Positions 33,101 to 43,635 of a stretch of DNA of 64,000 nucleotides are shown in pieces (within the stretch, counting starts at the first letter, position 1; every line of letters starts with the position of its first letter). The notes beneath the pieces are model-generated. The model was not told the origin of the DNA, did no database searches, and saw nothing but the letters and a program-made list of their open reading frames with translations. Source of the stretch: Polytrichum commune. Taxonomy: Eukaryota; Streptophyta; Polytrichopsida; Polytrichales; Polytrichaceae. Location: positions 1,178,001 through 1,242,000 of the forward strand of contig OX485809.1 of NCBI GenBank assembly GCA_950295325.1, written 5' to 3'. Both the position numbers and the translations under genes were made by a program.

Positions 33101-35083
33101 GACCTATATGACCATTCAATGAGCACTAGAGTCTTCACTTCGATAATGAATAAGATATTCATGTCAGCTCCGAATATTATGAGGGAAGTCACTATGCCCT
33201 CGATTGGGATTTGCTAAGCATCTTGTACTAATCACGTGTTTTATATCCTAGGAGAAGTGGGCTAGTTGGAATAAGTATACTAAATACCCATCTACCTTAC
33301 TTTCATATCCTAACATAACATCCAAAGCTCCTATGAATTGTTTAGGTTCTCATCAAATCTACCCAGGGTGCTATGGCTACCCACCATAATGGGTATCCTC
33401 AACGCGGCATAAACTGTGTTTATGGGGACAGCGAGATATCACCAGATTTCGGTTTTGTCATTGTGCCACTAGTTGATGTCCCGTATCTTCAAAGCTATAA
33501 TTCTTCCTGATGAAGTTGAATCAACTGAAACTAACATATAATAGAACATCTCCACGTCACCTGACCTTTGATGTCTCCTTTATTTAAGTTTTTTGGAATG
33601 CCTACATCATTGACCTCCTTTGCTTTGGTGCGTGGCTACAGGCATCAAAAGCGGCACTTCTTAACTTCTACGATACTCTCCGAGTGGAACCATTTGGTGA
33701 GAAAGTCACCATTACGGTGGCTCTACCTGGCTTTGTAGTGTCTGAAATGACATCTGGAGGACCAAGTGTAAGTCTCCCTTTTACAAATGACTTAGACATG
33801 ATGCACTCTGTTCACTGCTGATGATGGTTCAAGATAACACTGCGCTTCCAGTCTCCATACTCAATTGTTTTTCATAAAATTGCAGTTAAAAGCTTAAAAG
33901 CTCTTCAAATGCTCTTGCATGCAACTTCTGCTTCTAGAGGGGATTTGTCTCACATTGGGTACCATTATGTATGGGGTGTGTTTTGGGTGTGGATGTTGCC
34001 CAATTTGTTTTAACAATTAAAAACGACCACAGAAAAAAAAATATCCCTCCACCATCCGGGGCCCTGCATGGCATTCTTCAGTGGTGTGTTGAGTGTTCAC
34101 CTTAATTTATGCATCTTAGAGAGCAAAGACTCAGTGGAAGGGGAGGCCACACACATTTGAAAACACCGATTTCAAAACGGAGATTGGTGGGCCAAGGTAA
34201 AAGAATCGGCCTCGACTAACCTTAAAAGGAGCTTGGTTCCAAGATCGGCCCCTTCTTTTTTTTCTGGTCAAGTCCGATTGAAAATGGAAGTTTTAAGCCT
34301 TACAAAATCACCGTCTTGGAGCGGAGTTGAAAACGGACATTTAAAAGCAGGTTTATACTCAATACAGGAGGGACTAACCTAGGAACCAAGCTCCCCAAGG
34401 TTAGGCACATGGGAAGGCCAATCTTCTTCTACCTTGGCCCACCAATCTCTGTTTCGAAACTGTTGTTTTCGAACGTGACTGGCCTCCGCATGATAATTTC
34501 AGCCGGGTCTTGAATCTTGAAGGATGAATCTTTTGTAGATGGGAAGAGGTTTCGTCTGAAAACAATTGACAATGCATGTAATCAAGGATCTTGATTCTTG
34601 GATCTCTTCTTGAAGCTAGATTGGAAAGAGAACATCTGTATACAATGACAACGGTGTCCCCGCACCATTCCCTACTGATCCAGAAAGTGGGTGAACCACA
34701 TTGAAATGGCGTGCCATATGTACAGGTGCAAAGGGCCAGGAAGGCATTGGCCTGCCTATACTAGTCCTATACATGCAGGCTAAGAATGCTTTGTGGGATT
34801 TGTGCAGGGGCATATACCACAATGGTGGCCGATGATGGAGACAGCAGATTGTGCAAGAAAAATAGTGGACGCAGCCATGGCTAATCGTAGATATGCACTT
34901 GTTCCCTTCTGGTACTCCTCCAATTTGTTGTTTCGTGTGTTTGCTCCCGAGGTCCTTGAAATCTTCCCCCGCATGTTCCTTCTTGGAAAACCTCCAAACA
35001 AGACAGCCAAGTCGGTCTTCCACAAGCTCATTGGGGAGGAGGCTACTCAAAATGGTTTTGGATCACTCACAGCCCTCACCTAA
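30190..35083 (+). CDS. Membrane-anchored short-chain dehydrogenase, 11-beta-HSD/steroleosin-like
   Basis: NAD(P)-dependent oxidoreductase of the classical SDR fold; plant relatives (HSD/steroleosins) sit on oil bodies or ER and are thought to act on sterols. Exons by hand: 30190-30393, 31575-31767, 32328-32413, 32765-32896, 33642-33767, 34808-35083, all GT-AG and in phase, 338 aa, a usual length. Residues about 15-42 form one hydrophobic anchor followed by WRRRR. Cofactor motif TGASSGIGE at 60-68, NNAG at 138-141, catalytic S191 (VTCSVGAF), Y204 and K208 (YNASK), and LPGFVVSEM after the active site. The C-terminal about 90 residues are aromatic and match the HSD type. No clear proline knob is seen in the anchor, so oil-body location is uncertain. 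ATG 30190 is chosen as the first in-frame ATG before the anchor; the substrate is unknown. Confidence 0.92.
30471..31235 (+). repeat. Tandem repeat, about 294 bp x 2.5, in dehydrogenase intron 1
   Basis: CATTTGGA(T/A)GAGTTCTT recurs at 30471 and 30763. GCTTCATCTTCGAGTTGGTC recurs at 30652, 30947 and, in a shortened third unit, near 31107. Other shared blocks are AGCTGCTCAATTG, GTACAAGAGAGA, GATGTTGCCACCGA and TACATGTAATCCTGAAACG. Non-coding. Confidence 0.8.
31340..31470 (-). pseudogene. 5S rRNA-derived sequence in dehydrogenase intron 1
   Basis: On the minus strand the order of 5S rRNA landmarks is kept: CCGGATCCCAT, GAACTCC, GTT, a TAAG block, GCTTAGGCC, AGTAGT-like AATAGTGCT, GGATGGGTGACC, TCCTAG and GGTGCACCC. 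GGATGGGTGACC and the GGTGCACCC terminus are diagnostic of plant 5S RNA. It is heavily mutated, single copy and intronic, so it is a retro-derived pseudogene or the head of a 5S-derived SINE rather than a working rRNA gene. Confidence 0.75.
31900..32240. repeat. R1 dispersed repeat, inverted (dehydrogenase intron 2)
   Basis: R1 landmarks in reverse: ATTAAATGGTCATATAGGTCC, TATGTTCACTAGTGAGTCTAG, GAGCATGTAGTCCAATCTCT, CACTACTCAAATATAAGTGT and a GTAACTGAGCAAGGCCCA end. Confidence 0.7.
32935..33280. repeat. R1 dispersed repeat (dehydrogenase intron 4)
   Basis: Forward copy: TTGGTTACTTTTT end, GGACACCTATATATATGAGC, ACCAAAAAGACATATGTC, GGCTCAATAGTCAACATAAT, GGGACCTATATGACCATT, AAGATATTCATG and TTTTATATCCTAGGAGAAG. 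Highly similar to 62885-63125. Confidence 0.7.
34142..34487. mobile_element. MITE with about 100-bp inverted repeats (dehydrogenase intron 5)
   Basis: The left arm GGAGGCCACACACATTTGAAA ... GGAGATTGGTGGGCCAAGGT is mirrored by ACCTTGGCCCACCAATCTCT ... GTGACTGGCCTCC at the right. Inside the arms AGGAGCTTGGTTCC pairs with GGAACCAAGCTCC. Unique in the window; no coding capacity; target duplication not resolved. Confidence 0.8.
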
Positions 35084-37190
35084 TTTACTTCCTTGACGGT
35101 CACTACCTCCTTTTAAGTACAGAATTACTCCATATATGAAAGGGATTAGGATTCTACAAATATGATGTATCTGTGTGGCGGAGGATGATGATGATGATGC
35201 AATGCAAACTGTATATAACAAATTGACTAGATGCTGATCTGCTCCAGTTGATAGAACTAACTATACACCCGATGTTCTACACTGAATTTGTGCACAGCAA
35301 AGCACATGCTTGAAATCTGAGGATGTGGAATTTTCTTCTGCTCAGACTCTTGACAACTATGCTTGACTCCTATGCTTGACTCCTTTTGAGTAGGTAAGTC
35401 TTGAAAATTGGGAATGTTTGGAGTAGGTCAGATTGTTTGCATTTATCCACCTGGTTGCACTATGATTTTTGTCAAGTGTGAGTGCAGCCAAATTGAATCT
35501 ATCTAAGTAGGCTTCTGTTTCTCTCCATTGCAGACAGGATTATTTAGGATTGCCTTGCTCAGCTGGATTTTTTGAGAGGTTTATGGCAATCTATGCCATG
35601 TAAGTTCTGAAATTGAATTTATCTGTGCTTAAGACTTCACTTCAGATGATTTGATTTTTGTTCAAAGATGAGTATATCTTAGCTCCAAAAAATGCCCACA
35701 CGTAGTTATAAAAAACTTTCTATCACCTCCGATAGCTTGATCATAAAAACTTCATGAACGGTTATCCATAGGAGTCTACACATCATGAAGGCTCACATCT
35801 CAAAGAGACAGTTTGATGGTTTGCTCACTTCACCAATTTATAGTACGAGTAATTTTAACGAATCGCTTCCAACTTTTCTCATCAAACAAAAATTATGTGT
35901 GATGTGCAATTGTTGATTAGATGAGACCAATTCGATGCAACAATCAAAATTGTATATGGAGTTGGAAGTCCCCACAATAGAGCCACATGCCTTATCTTGA
36001 AACTTGTGTCAAGCTAGAAAGCAAAGGAATCCATTCATTGGATACCTCAATGTCTCAATTGATTGGTAATGTCTAGCCCATATACTAGGTGATTGTAAAC
36101 TTGCCACGAGTCTATTCACCTCTATCAAAACTTTATTTATTAACACTAAGTACCCCTCTCCAAAGCCAAAAACATTCAAGAAAAAGGATCCACCTTACTA
36201 CGAAAATGAAGCTTCCCCCAGCCACATGTCTCAAGTACAAACTTATGACTACACCAGTGCAAAGGAGAAGTCCCATTGAAGAAGCTTGCTCTATTAGCTT
36301 ATATGTGGACACGTATCTTACCATTCATTTCTCAAGCACCTGAGTGTTGCAATCACTGACCTACTTGGGAGTCAGTTTCCCCACTTGTTGCTACATGCAA
36401 CTATCCACATGTTGGTTCAGGTTCAACTATAATGGACGTTTCCTACCCATGATTCACATGGTTAGGTGAACTGCTCAGTGTTGAACTCATACTGTCTTTT
36501 TGTTTAGACTATATGGGTATCTATAATGAGATTTTCTATTCTTTAATAGGAGTAGGGTGTGGGTAGTTGAGGAGATTTTTGTTTTTCGATACCATTTGAA
36601 TCTACATGCTATGCAAGAACCTTCGTACCTAGGTCATATTGTCCTATTATCAATATGGTCAAAAATGGTACTAATCACTTGGGTATATAGGGTTTCTCTC
36701 GCTTTGAAATACCCACCAAATATCAATCCTTCAAGAGCATCACAATCTAGATACCCCTAGGTAGGTTCCTTGATACCATTATTGAAGTTGATCACCAATA
36801 TCATGGAATTCACCTATATATTGTTCCAACATTGAAACTTGCTACCAACAAAAGTGTTATTTTCCCCTCCATTTCTAGTGCCCCCATTCTCTTAAAATCG
36901 ATCAAAAACCACACACACACACACACATTGAACCCTCATAGAAAACTCCACGTTCTCAAAATTTGGAAGATGTGTCGGACTTTTATACAACAATAAATAA
37001 CATGTGCAAGCGGCATGCATTTCAAGTGCATGCCAAGTAACTGAGTACCGTTTAAGTGTTAAGAGTGAGTACCGATTCATGCAACGGTCGTGGAACAATA
37101 TGTCACATCAAATCAAACGGTCACTTGGTACTTGTTGTTAATTCAAAACTTTGTATGTAGTTTAACAAGTCTCACGGTCGAGCTCCGATG
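35084..37190. other. 3' flank of the dehydrogenase gene and non-coding DNA
   Basis: Contains a short ATG trinucleotide repeat (about 35183-35200) and an AC microsatellite (about 36909-36927). No gene, RNA or repeat of the catalogued families was recognised. Confidence 0.5.
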
Positions 37191-37193
37191 ATT

Positions 37194-37697
37194 GCTACAC
37201 TAATTATTGTATTTAGTTTCAAATGGTATTTTATGTCATTTGTGGTAACTTTTTTTATTATAAACACTTTCGGTGAATAAGTTTATAAGAATAGTTGTCG
37301 ACGTTCACTTTCAATTCATTTATTGTCTAAAACCCCATCTGCTCCATAGGGTTGTTGATGTGTAGTTGCACGCTTGCTCTTGCTTGCCCACTCTTTTGTG
37401 GCATGATGCATGAAACTTATGCCCATGATTGAAACGAAGTTTGGTATATTGTACATCTTAGCAACTTTGTAATGCATTATTGTCATGGGTGATTGAAATT
37501 TGGATGAAAAGTCACTTAGTGAGTGACAATATATTGGCAATATTGTAAATTTACAATGCCCACTTTTTTTGTTTACAAGGAGCGACAAATAATGTTGGGT
37601 GTGCATTTAGTGTTGGTGACACTACATAGGCGGTTTACAATTAGCATTGAGCAAGACAATTAGTGTTGGTGATCTTAAAATACAATATCTAGTGTAG
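37194..37697. mobile_element. MITE, family F, copy 1
   Basis: Ends CTACACTAATTATTGTATTTAG and CAATATCTAGTGTAG are inverted. The interior contains GATTGAAATTTGGATGAAAAG, TCACTTAGTGAGTGACAAT, TTTACAAGGAGCGACAAATAATGTTGGGT and ATTTAGTGTTGGTGACAC, shared with 50033, 48062, 58139 and the interrupted 40111 copy. Confidence 0.7.
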
Positions 37698-37754
37698 TGT
37701 ATCTTCTAGATTTTTATTTTTTTTAACTTCCGGCCCTATTGAATTTTGGGTTGA

Positions 37755-38050
37755 GACAAGCAGGCCCACTTTGATTAATCATCTTAATCAGACACCTTTA
37801 TTTTCGGGTGGTGTGTAATCAGGTGTGGATAAAAGAATGGACACCAAAAATATGTGTATTTGATAGAGATTCAACTATGTGTTCAAAATTTGTTCATCAT
37901 TTTAGGTTCAATAGTCAACATAGTTAGAGGGAGGAAGGCAGGGACCTATATGATTGTTTGAAAAGAAAGAAAATTTTCACTTTGATAATGAGTAAGATAT
38001 TCATATGACCTCTACGAATTATGGGAAAAATGTCTCCAACCTTGATGTGG
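37755..38050. repeat. R1 dispersed repeat
   Basis: Landmarks: CAGACACC, GGTGGTGTGTAATCAGGTG, GGACACCAAAAATATGTG, TTTAGGTTCAATAGTCAACATA, GGGACCTATATGA and AAGATATTCATATGA. Confidence 0.65.
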
Positions 38051-38699
38051 CTCAATATGTAAACTCTTGCATCGAGTATGAAATGATGAAACTTCAATCA
38101 CGAGGGTCACGTACTAATACCACCACCACCACGTGATCACATCCATAACCAAAACCCTAAAATTGTTTCCGTTTTTACATCAAATCTTTTACCTTCTTAA
38201 AAAATAACGCATGATGTATGTGGCCCTATAACCTAATGAGGAGAGAGGAACTATCACAAACAAATGTGCCTCTCATTCATCCAACCTAAAAGCCCTAGAA
38301 TAGTATGCACCTAGATATTACTATGTTAATGTTAATTGACATCGAAATTAATTTGAAAGACTTCAAATTAGTTTAGTCCAAGTTATTTGAGATCAATTGG
38401 CCACAAGCCTATAGTGGACATGAAAAAGTATGTGGGAAGAAAGAGAGGTACAATTGTGTGCGATAATTTTCCCTTCCCTATCACCAAACTCAATGAAAAT
38501 GCCTCAATATTTGGCTGATAGCACTTCGCAATGAACTCTAAGCTCGATGACAAAGAAAAACTCGGAGTGGGTTAAATGGAGACTACTACACCATTCATGA
38601 TATTTGATGTCACCTATTATCCGGAGTTACATAGTGCTATAACTTATTTGCTAAGAATGTAACTTTCAACCAAATAATGCCGTTTAAGTTGCATAATGT

Positions 38700-39108
38700 C
38701 ACGGGTAGATCACTCCATTGTCAAGTTGAACACCACGTGCGACCAAAAAAAATCTTCTTTTGGTAAGTTGCACCACCAAAATGGGTCAAAAATTTATCAA
38801 TTTTTTTTCATGAGTAGATATACACAGTACCTATGACATAGTCAAAAGTGGTAACTAAATTTGATGATTTGTTTTTTTCATAAAACATACCATTTCTAAC
38901 TAGAATGACACAGAATTGAACTAAAACAATTACTATAAAAAAATATATGACTAAAATTTTCAAAAAAATATACAAAAGATACTATCAATGGTTATGTATA
39001 TGTAGAAAAAATATCATAAATTTTAAAATTATATATGGCATGTAATATAGGGGTAGCAAACTTTGTCCGCACGTGGTGTCAACTTGACAATGAAGTGACC
39101 TCCCCGTG
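38700..39108. mobile_element. Non-autonomous hAT-like element, copy 1
   Basis: 409 bp with inverted ends CACGGGTAGATCAC / GTGACCTCCCCGTG extending inward for about 40 bp (CATTGTCAAGTTGAACACCACGTGCG), flanked by a perfect 8-bp duplication CATAATGT (38692-38699, 39109-39116). An 8-bp target duplication is typical of hAT transposons. No transposase. Confidence 0.88.
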
Positions 39109-39166
39109 CATAATGTCCACGGAAAACAACCTATCAAACCTTTGCTAGTAAAGAATGAAATCCATA

Positions 39167-39756
39167 CACGGGTAGATCACTTAGTGCATTTTAAAAACAA
39201 CGTGCGGCATAATATAGAGAGGATTAAAATCATTTGAAATAAAAATTATAAAGGAATTCCAAATAATGAAGGGGCCATTAAATGTAGACAATCCCATTAT
39301 AAGTAAGTTAGATGGACATAAAACGTGGGCCATTATTTTTTTGTAAAATTAATATAGGGGCAGAAGATAAGGATCCTAGAAGGATCCTATGTGTTTTCAT
39401 CATAATAGTGTTTGCAATGGTATTACTTTGCTATGGTCTCCTATGTGTTTTCTTCATAACTAAGTTTGCAATGATATTACTGTTTGCACCCTTCTTTGTT
39501 TCCATGCTTTCCCTCAACACTTGTGCGTTAGGAAGTAGATTAGCTTTTATTACTTAAAAGGAATATAGAGTACAAAAAATTACACTGACTTGGACAATAT
39601 AAGTAATGGAAGGGTGCAAACAAATAGGCCATTTTTGAAATTTAAGTAATTATAGGGAGGCTTTAATTCAGCCCTTCAAGGTAAATAGCCCCAAAACAAA
39701 AAAAAAAACCCAGCCGCACGTGGTGCACAAAAATGCCTTAGAGTGATCTACCCGTG
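39167..39756. mobile_element. Non-autonomous hAT-like element, copy 2
   Basis: 590 bp with the same CACGGGTAGATCAC termini and a perfect 8-bp duplication AATCCATA (39159-39166, 39757-39764). Subterminal ACGTGCGGC / GCCGCACGT. The interior differs from copy 1 and carries a duplicated CCTATGTGTTTTC..CATAA..TTTGCAATG block. Confidence 0.88.
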
Positions 39757-39831
39757 AATCCATACCAAGAAGTTATAGCATTGCTCAACTCCAAATATTA
39801 TGTGACACTAAACACCACAAGTGGTGTAGTT

Positions 39832-39990
39832 GTTCACCCACAAGATCCATCAAATTTTATTGCACATGTGAGGGGGACGAGTAAGTACTTCCTTGGCACA
39901 TGAATTTAGGTAGTTTGACATAGCTTCCCGCCGTTCGTTCCTTACCATAGCTCTTGCCATTTCTTTCATAATCTAGTGCAGTTGGATGTT
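39832..39990 (+). repeat. Segmental direct repeat, copy 1 (copy 2 at 43255-43470)
   Basis: Matches 43255-43470 through AAGATCCATCAAATT, CACATGTGA, GAATTTAGG, GTTTG, CGTT-CCTTACC, CTTTCTTTC and GTGCAGTTGGA. In both places it begins exactly at the outer end of a MITE (E here, F there). Function unknown. Confidence 0.65.
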
Positions 39991-40210
39991 CTATAATGTC
40001 CAAACAACCTATTCAACCTTTGCCAGCATACATATGAAACCTATAAAAAGAAGATATAACAGTGCATAAGTTCAAATATTAAGTGACACTAAATACCACA
40101 AATGATGTAGTCCACTAAACATGATTTCTAGTGTCATATGGCATTGTATGTCACTATGGTAACTTTTCGGATGACACTTCTTGTGTATAAGTGAACAAAT
40201 ACCGTCATGA

Positions 40211-40645
40211 ATGATGGATGATAACTTTAAGTTCATCCATTGCCCAATAACCTACTTGCTCTTTTTTCCACTCTTCTCTAAGTTGCGTTGTCTTCACCCT
40301 AACAACTCTTCCTTTCACATTGTGCATGAGAGTTTGCTTGTAGGGTTTGCAATCCTAATTTTGAAGGTGTTGAAGAACAAGTTCATAGGGTTCCATCGTA
40401 TGAAATTTTCTTTGGAGGTCATAGAGACATTAAAAGAGCACCACGGGTCTGGTGTCCTTGGGTATGACTTGTCTTTAAAATCAAGAGTGGAAAGCTTGCC
40501 TTCTATAGGGTTTGATGAAGCCGAGGTTGGTGGCATTGTAATGCATGATTTAGAGTTGGATTACAAGTCGTTGCCTATACAAGATGCTTCTATAGCAGAC
40601 TCTAGTGAGAAGGAAGTCGATTATGTAGAAGGTGGTGTTCTTTGA
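40211..40645 (+). CDS. Unrecognised 144-aa open frame inside the MITE (possible captured gene fragment)
   Basis: The first codons are MITE sequence. From about residue 16 the frame leaves the MITE and reads a hydrophobic stretch (LLVGFAILILKVL), then a hydrophilic region rich in Glu, Asp and Ser (VIETLKEHHGSG, FDEAEVGGIV, SSEKEVDYVEGG). It is long for this AT-rich DNA and has protein-like composition. After an intervening MITE (40650-41184), a further coding-like piece ends at 41340 (HGDVVSSISSQG ... FENIKSS). No family recognised; it may be a host exon carried by the element or chance. Confidence 0.35.
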   Translation: MMDDNFKFIHCPITYLLFFPLFSKLRCLHPNNSSFHIVHESLLVGFAILILKVLKNKFIGFHRMKFSLEVIETLKEHHGSGVLGYDLSLKSRVESLPSIGFDEAEVGGIVMHDLELDYKSLPIQDASIADSSEKEVDYVEGGVL

Positions 40646-40649
40646 AGAA

Positions 40650-41184
40650 CAATAATGCTCCCTTCCCACTTGACTTTAGCTAAGACTAAAAGTTGGTTTT
40701 AACAAACCGGCCTTCACATCATCAACATTATCCAGTGCCAAGCCTAGTTGGCAAATGATGTGGCATGACTTACAAGTGGAAGTTTGAAGCCTCAACCACC
40801 GACCCTCCCATCGGTACCTAAGCATGAGGCAAGAATATAGGAGCTTCAAAAGTGTCGCCTCCCGCCCTTGTGATTGGTTGCTTTTTAGTCTTAGCTATGA
40901 GGGCACGAGGAGCTCCATAATTAACAAAAACCAATGATAAGATAGGTGAATAGTAAGGCATTTGGGGACGGGATGAAAACTACCCAACATTTCATTGCTT
41001 GGTAGATAAAACCATGAACATGTGCGAAAGCTACTTAACTAAAACCTACTTGAAAAATCTCCGGGGCAAGTTCTTGTAGGTGCATTGGGATAATCGAATG
41101 CCTCCACTATAACCGAGGAAGCTTTACCCGGTTTTTAGGAAATACTTTGGGTCTTAACTAAAGTCAGGTGGGAAGGGGCCATAA
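40650..41184. mobile_element. MITE, family H, copy 1
   Basis: Inverted ends AATGCTCCCTTCCCACTTGA and TCAGGTGGGAAGGGGCCAT. The interior is the reverse complement of 43636-44308 (CGCCTCCCGCCCTTGTGATTGG, GCATTTGGGGACGGGATG, CCAAGCAATG-type blocks), which makes an inverted pair 3 kb apart. Confidence 0.75.
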
Positions 41185-41636
41185 GACTCTCTCAAGCAAT
41201 TTGCAAATGGTGCAATTTTGTTTTCATGTCATAGATACTAAGCACGGAGATGTTGTTTCAAGTATTTCTTCTCAAGGACGTCAAGATACAAATGACGGTG
41301 GGGAAACTCCTACATTCGAGAACATTAAATCATCGTAAGGACTCATAACTTATATCCCAACTCTATTCTCCTATTCACAACACAGCTCCGAGAACTCCGA
41401 AACTATGAACTCATAACCAAAATAGGGTTAGGACATGAAAGTGGGAGAGCCACAAATCGCGAAACCCATGCCAATCGTTGAAACGGAGTCGATCATATTG
41501 TGCACCCTAACATTTACGCAAAGAAAACACATTGTCGTGGATGAATGAAACTTGGATGAAAAATCACTTACGTAAAGTGACAGTCATTGCAACACTATAA
41601 ATCTATGATCCCAAAAAGAAAGAAAGAAAGATGGTA

Positions 41637-43210
41637 CAGTCTAACCTTGCTAGTACAACACTTGTTTATACGACACCCTCGATATTACGACACATTTTTG
41701 CGCAACTAAATTTTTTAGTTCAAAGTTCCCTCTTTTATACGGCCACGGCACGCGATAATACGACATTTAGAATCTCCGATTTGTCATATTAAAGAGGTGA
41801 TTAATGCTAAAGTTCCTTTCATCTATGTTATGTACATCTGAAATACATTCATTTTCACTTGGGAAGTGCTTGGGAACCTCGCTTATCATTGGGAACTTGA
41901 TTGTGGATGAGATTGGATTGTATTCTAGAGCACGTCCTAATAAAACATTAGCACAAGGGAAGGTGAAGGGTCGGAAGTTACAAAAGGAGCGTGTAACACT
42001 TGCTCTTGGTGTTAATTCAACTAGGATTGATAAGTTGAAGTTGCTTGTGATTTATACGTCGAAGCAACCACGATGTTTTGGAAGGTGGCAGCCTCACGAG
42101 TATGTTCGGTGGCATTGAAATAAAACTGCTTGGATGAAGGGGGATGTATTTGAAGCTTGGATTTTGCAGCTCAACAATCAGTTCAAAGGCCAGAATCGAA
42201 AGGTGATTATGATAATGCATCTTCACATGTTGTTAGTTGTGCCAAAGTTTTTAAGTCTCGTGGTTTTTCAACCTTGGAATTGAGCAACATGACTTTGGTA
42301 TTCCTTCCTCCCAATGTTACAAGTGTAGTTCAACCTTTGGATCAAGGTGTAATAGCATCTTTCAAAATTCAATACATGAAGAAACTTTTGCAGTGGGTTT
42401 TATCATAGTATGGTGATGCTACATCGAAGGACTTAAGGAAGGTGGTACCCAACATCAGACACGCTACCATGTGGAGTCATGAAGTATGAAGCGAGTTGGA
42501 TGCACATATAGCTAGGAATTGTTGGAGGATGGTGCGTATATTACCTACAACATGGAATGTTGATTTCGCCCTAGTTGATTGAAAGGGAGAAGAATAGAAT
42601 GCAAGAAGAACCAAATGAATTTGGTACTTTGATTTCAAAGTTGCGAACGGGTGATGATGAGATGTCAATTGAGACTTACATTTAGATGAAAAGGGAAGAG
42701 AACGCTGAGCTAGAAATTGAGTATAAACGAGTTGGTGGATGTTGCTTTGGGAATCAATTACGCACAAGGCTTTCATCTTAACATTGATCTACATTCAATA
42801 AATGTGAATGATACCGCTCCGCCTACAGTAAAGCTTGGTGATGCAAAAACGCCATGCACCACTGTTGTCTAATTTCTTATCAAACGACTCTTATCAGTTC
42901 TCAAAAGCTAGTAGGGAATTCAGATAAGATAACTATTGCTAACTTGGGTAGGCAACACCAGAGATCTTCGAACTCCTATTTCAAGAGTTCTTGAGAACAC
43001 TTGCATTTATTTCATAAGTTATAAGTTATTATTTCATACAACGTACAACGTGCTCAAACTTGTTGTATACGCTCATATTGCTCATGTTCTTGTATTCCCT
43101 CGTTAATACAACAACTTTACGCCATTTGTCATATTAATGAGAAGACGACACCTCAATAATACGACCGTTTTTGCGTTTCCCAAACGTGTCATACTAAAGA
43201 GGGAGAACGG
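41637..43210 (+). mobile_element. Internally deleted Tigger/pogo (Tc1-mariner) element
   Basis: Flanked by TA (41635-41636 and 43211-43212), with imperfect inverted ends CAGTCTAACCTTGCTAGTAC / AAAGAGGGAGAACGG; TACGAC-type subterminal repeats are typical of plant pogo elements. Family F copies show the empty site as TTTACAAGG. Length is 1574 bp; the part coding for the N-terminal CENP-B-like DNA-binding domain is missing. Confidence 0.85.
41860..42560 (+). pseudogene. Tigger/pogo transposase DDE domain (broken)
   Basis: Reads VDEIGLYSRARPNKTLAQGK (first catalytic Asp), KERVTLALGVN, PRCFG and KTAWMKGDVFEAWI. After a shift of frame near 42190 come DNASSHVV (second Asp) and VFLPPNVTSVVQPLDQGVIA (third Asp), then NCWR..ILP. 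Stops at 42117 and 42406 and the frameshift make it non-functional. The catalytic residues themselves are still visible. Confidence 0.88.
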
Positions 43211-43254
43211 TACAAAGGAGTGACAAATCATCATGTTGGGTTGACAATTTAGTG

Positions 43255-43470
43255 TAGCTCACCTATAAGATCCATCAAATTCCACTACACATGTGAAGGG
43301 AAAGGGGGGGGAATGAAAGTACTCTTGCTTGCTTTGCTTTTGCATAGGAATTTAGGCCGTTTGGAATCCACCGTCATATATAGGCTAGGCTAGGCTCTCC
43401 CTCCGTTTCCTTACCGTCGCTCAGTTGCCGTTTCGTTCTTTCTTTCTTTCGTGATTTGGGTGCAGTTGGA
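43255..43470 (+). repeat. Segmental direct repeat, copy 2
   Basis: Counterpart of 39832-39990, slightly longer through a G run and a GGCTAGGCTAGGCT repeat. It follows the right end of the split family F MITE. Confidence 0.65.
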
Positions 43471-43635
43471 GAGATTTGCAACAAGTGCGTGGGAGTTTGA
43501 TATTGCAGGCCTATGATACTTCCAAGCGACAGCTATGTTATGTGTGTGCCTATACCCTATGGTGTTAACGCAGCGCTAGCTAATTAATAATAAGTTTGAG
43601 CTCTTAAGTTAATTAGCGGGAAAGCTCACTTTGAA

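Larger units (their letters stand above)
38584..39831. mobile_element. MITE, family E, enlarged by two nested hAT-like insertions
   Basis: Outer ends CTACACCATTCATGATATTTGATGTCAC and GTGACACTAAACACCACAAGTGGTGTAG are inverted. Subtracting the nested elements 38700-39108 and 39167-39756 with their 8-bp duplications leaves about 233 bp, the size of the family E copy at 6357-6580. Confidence 0.8.
40111..43257. mobile_element. MITE, family F, split by two large insertions
   Basis: Left part 40111-40254 (CTAAACATGATTTCTAGTGTC ... GTCATGAATGATGGATG) continues as 41520-41636 (ATTGTCGTGGATGAATGAAAC, CACTTACGTAAAGTGACAG) and 43211-43257 (TACAAAGGAGTGACAAATCA, TTTAGTGTAG). Joined, these follow the intact copy at 50033-50397 in order. 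The first gap is a 1.27-kb segment with an open frame; the second is the Tigger relic. Confidence 0.7.
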
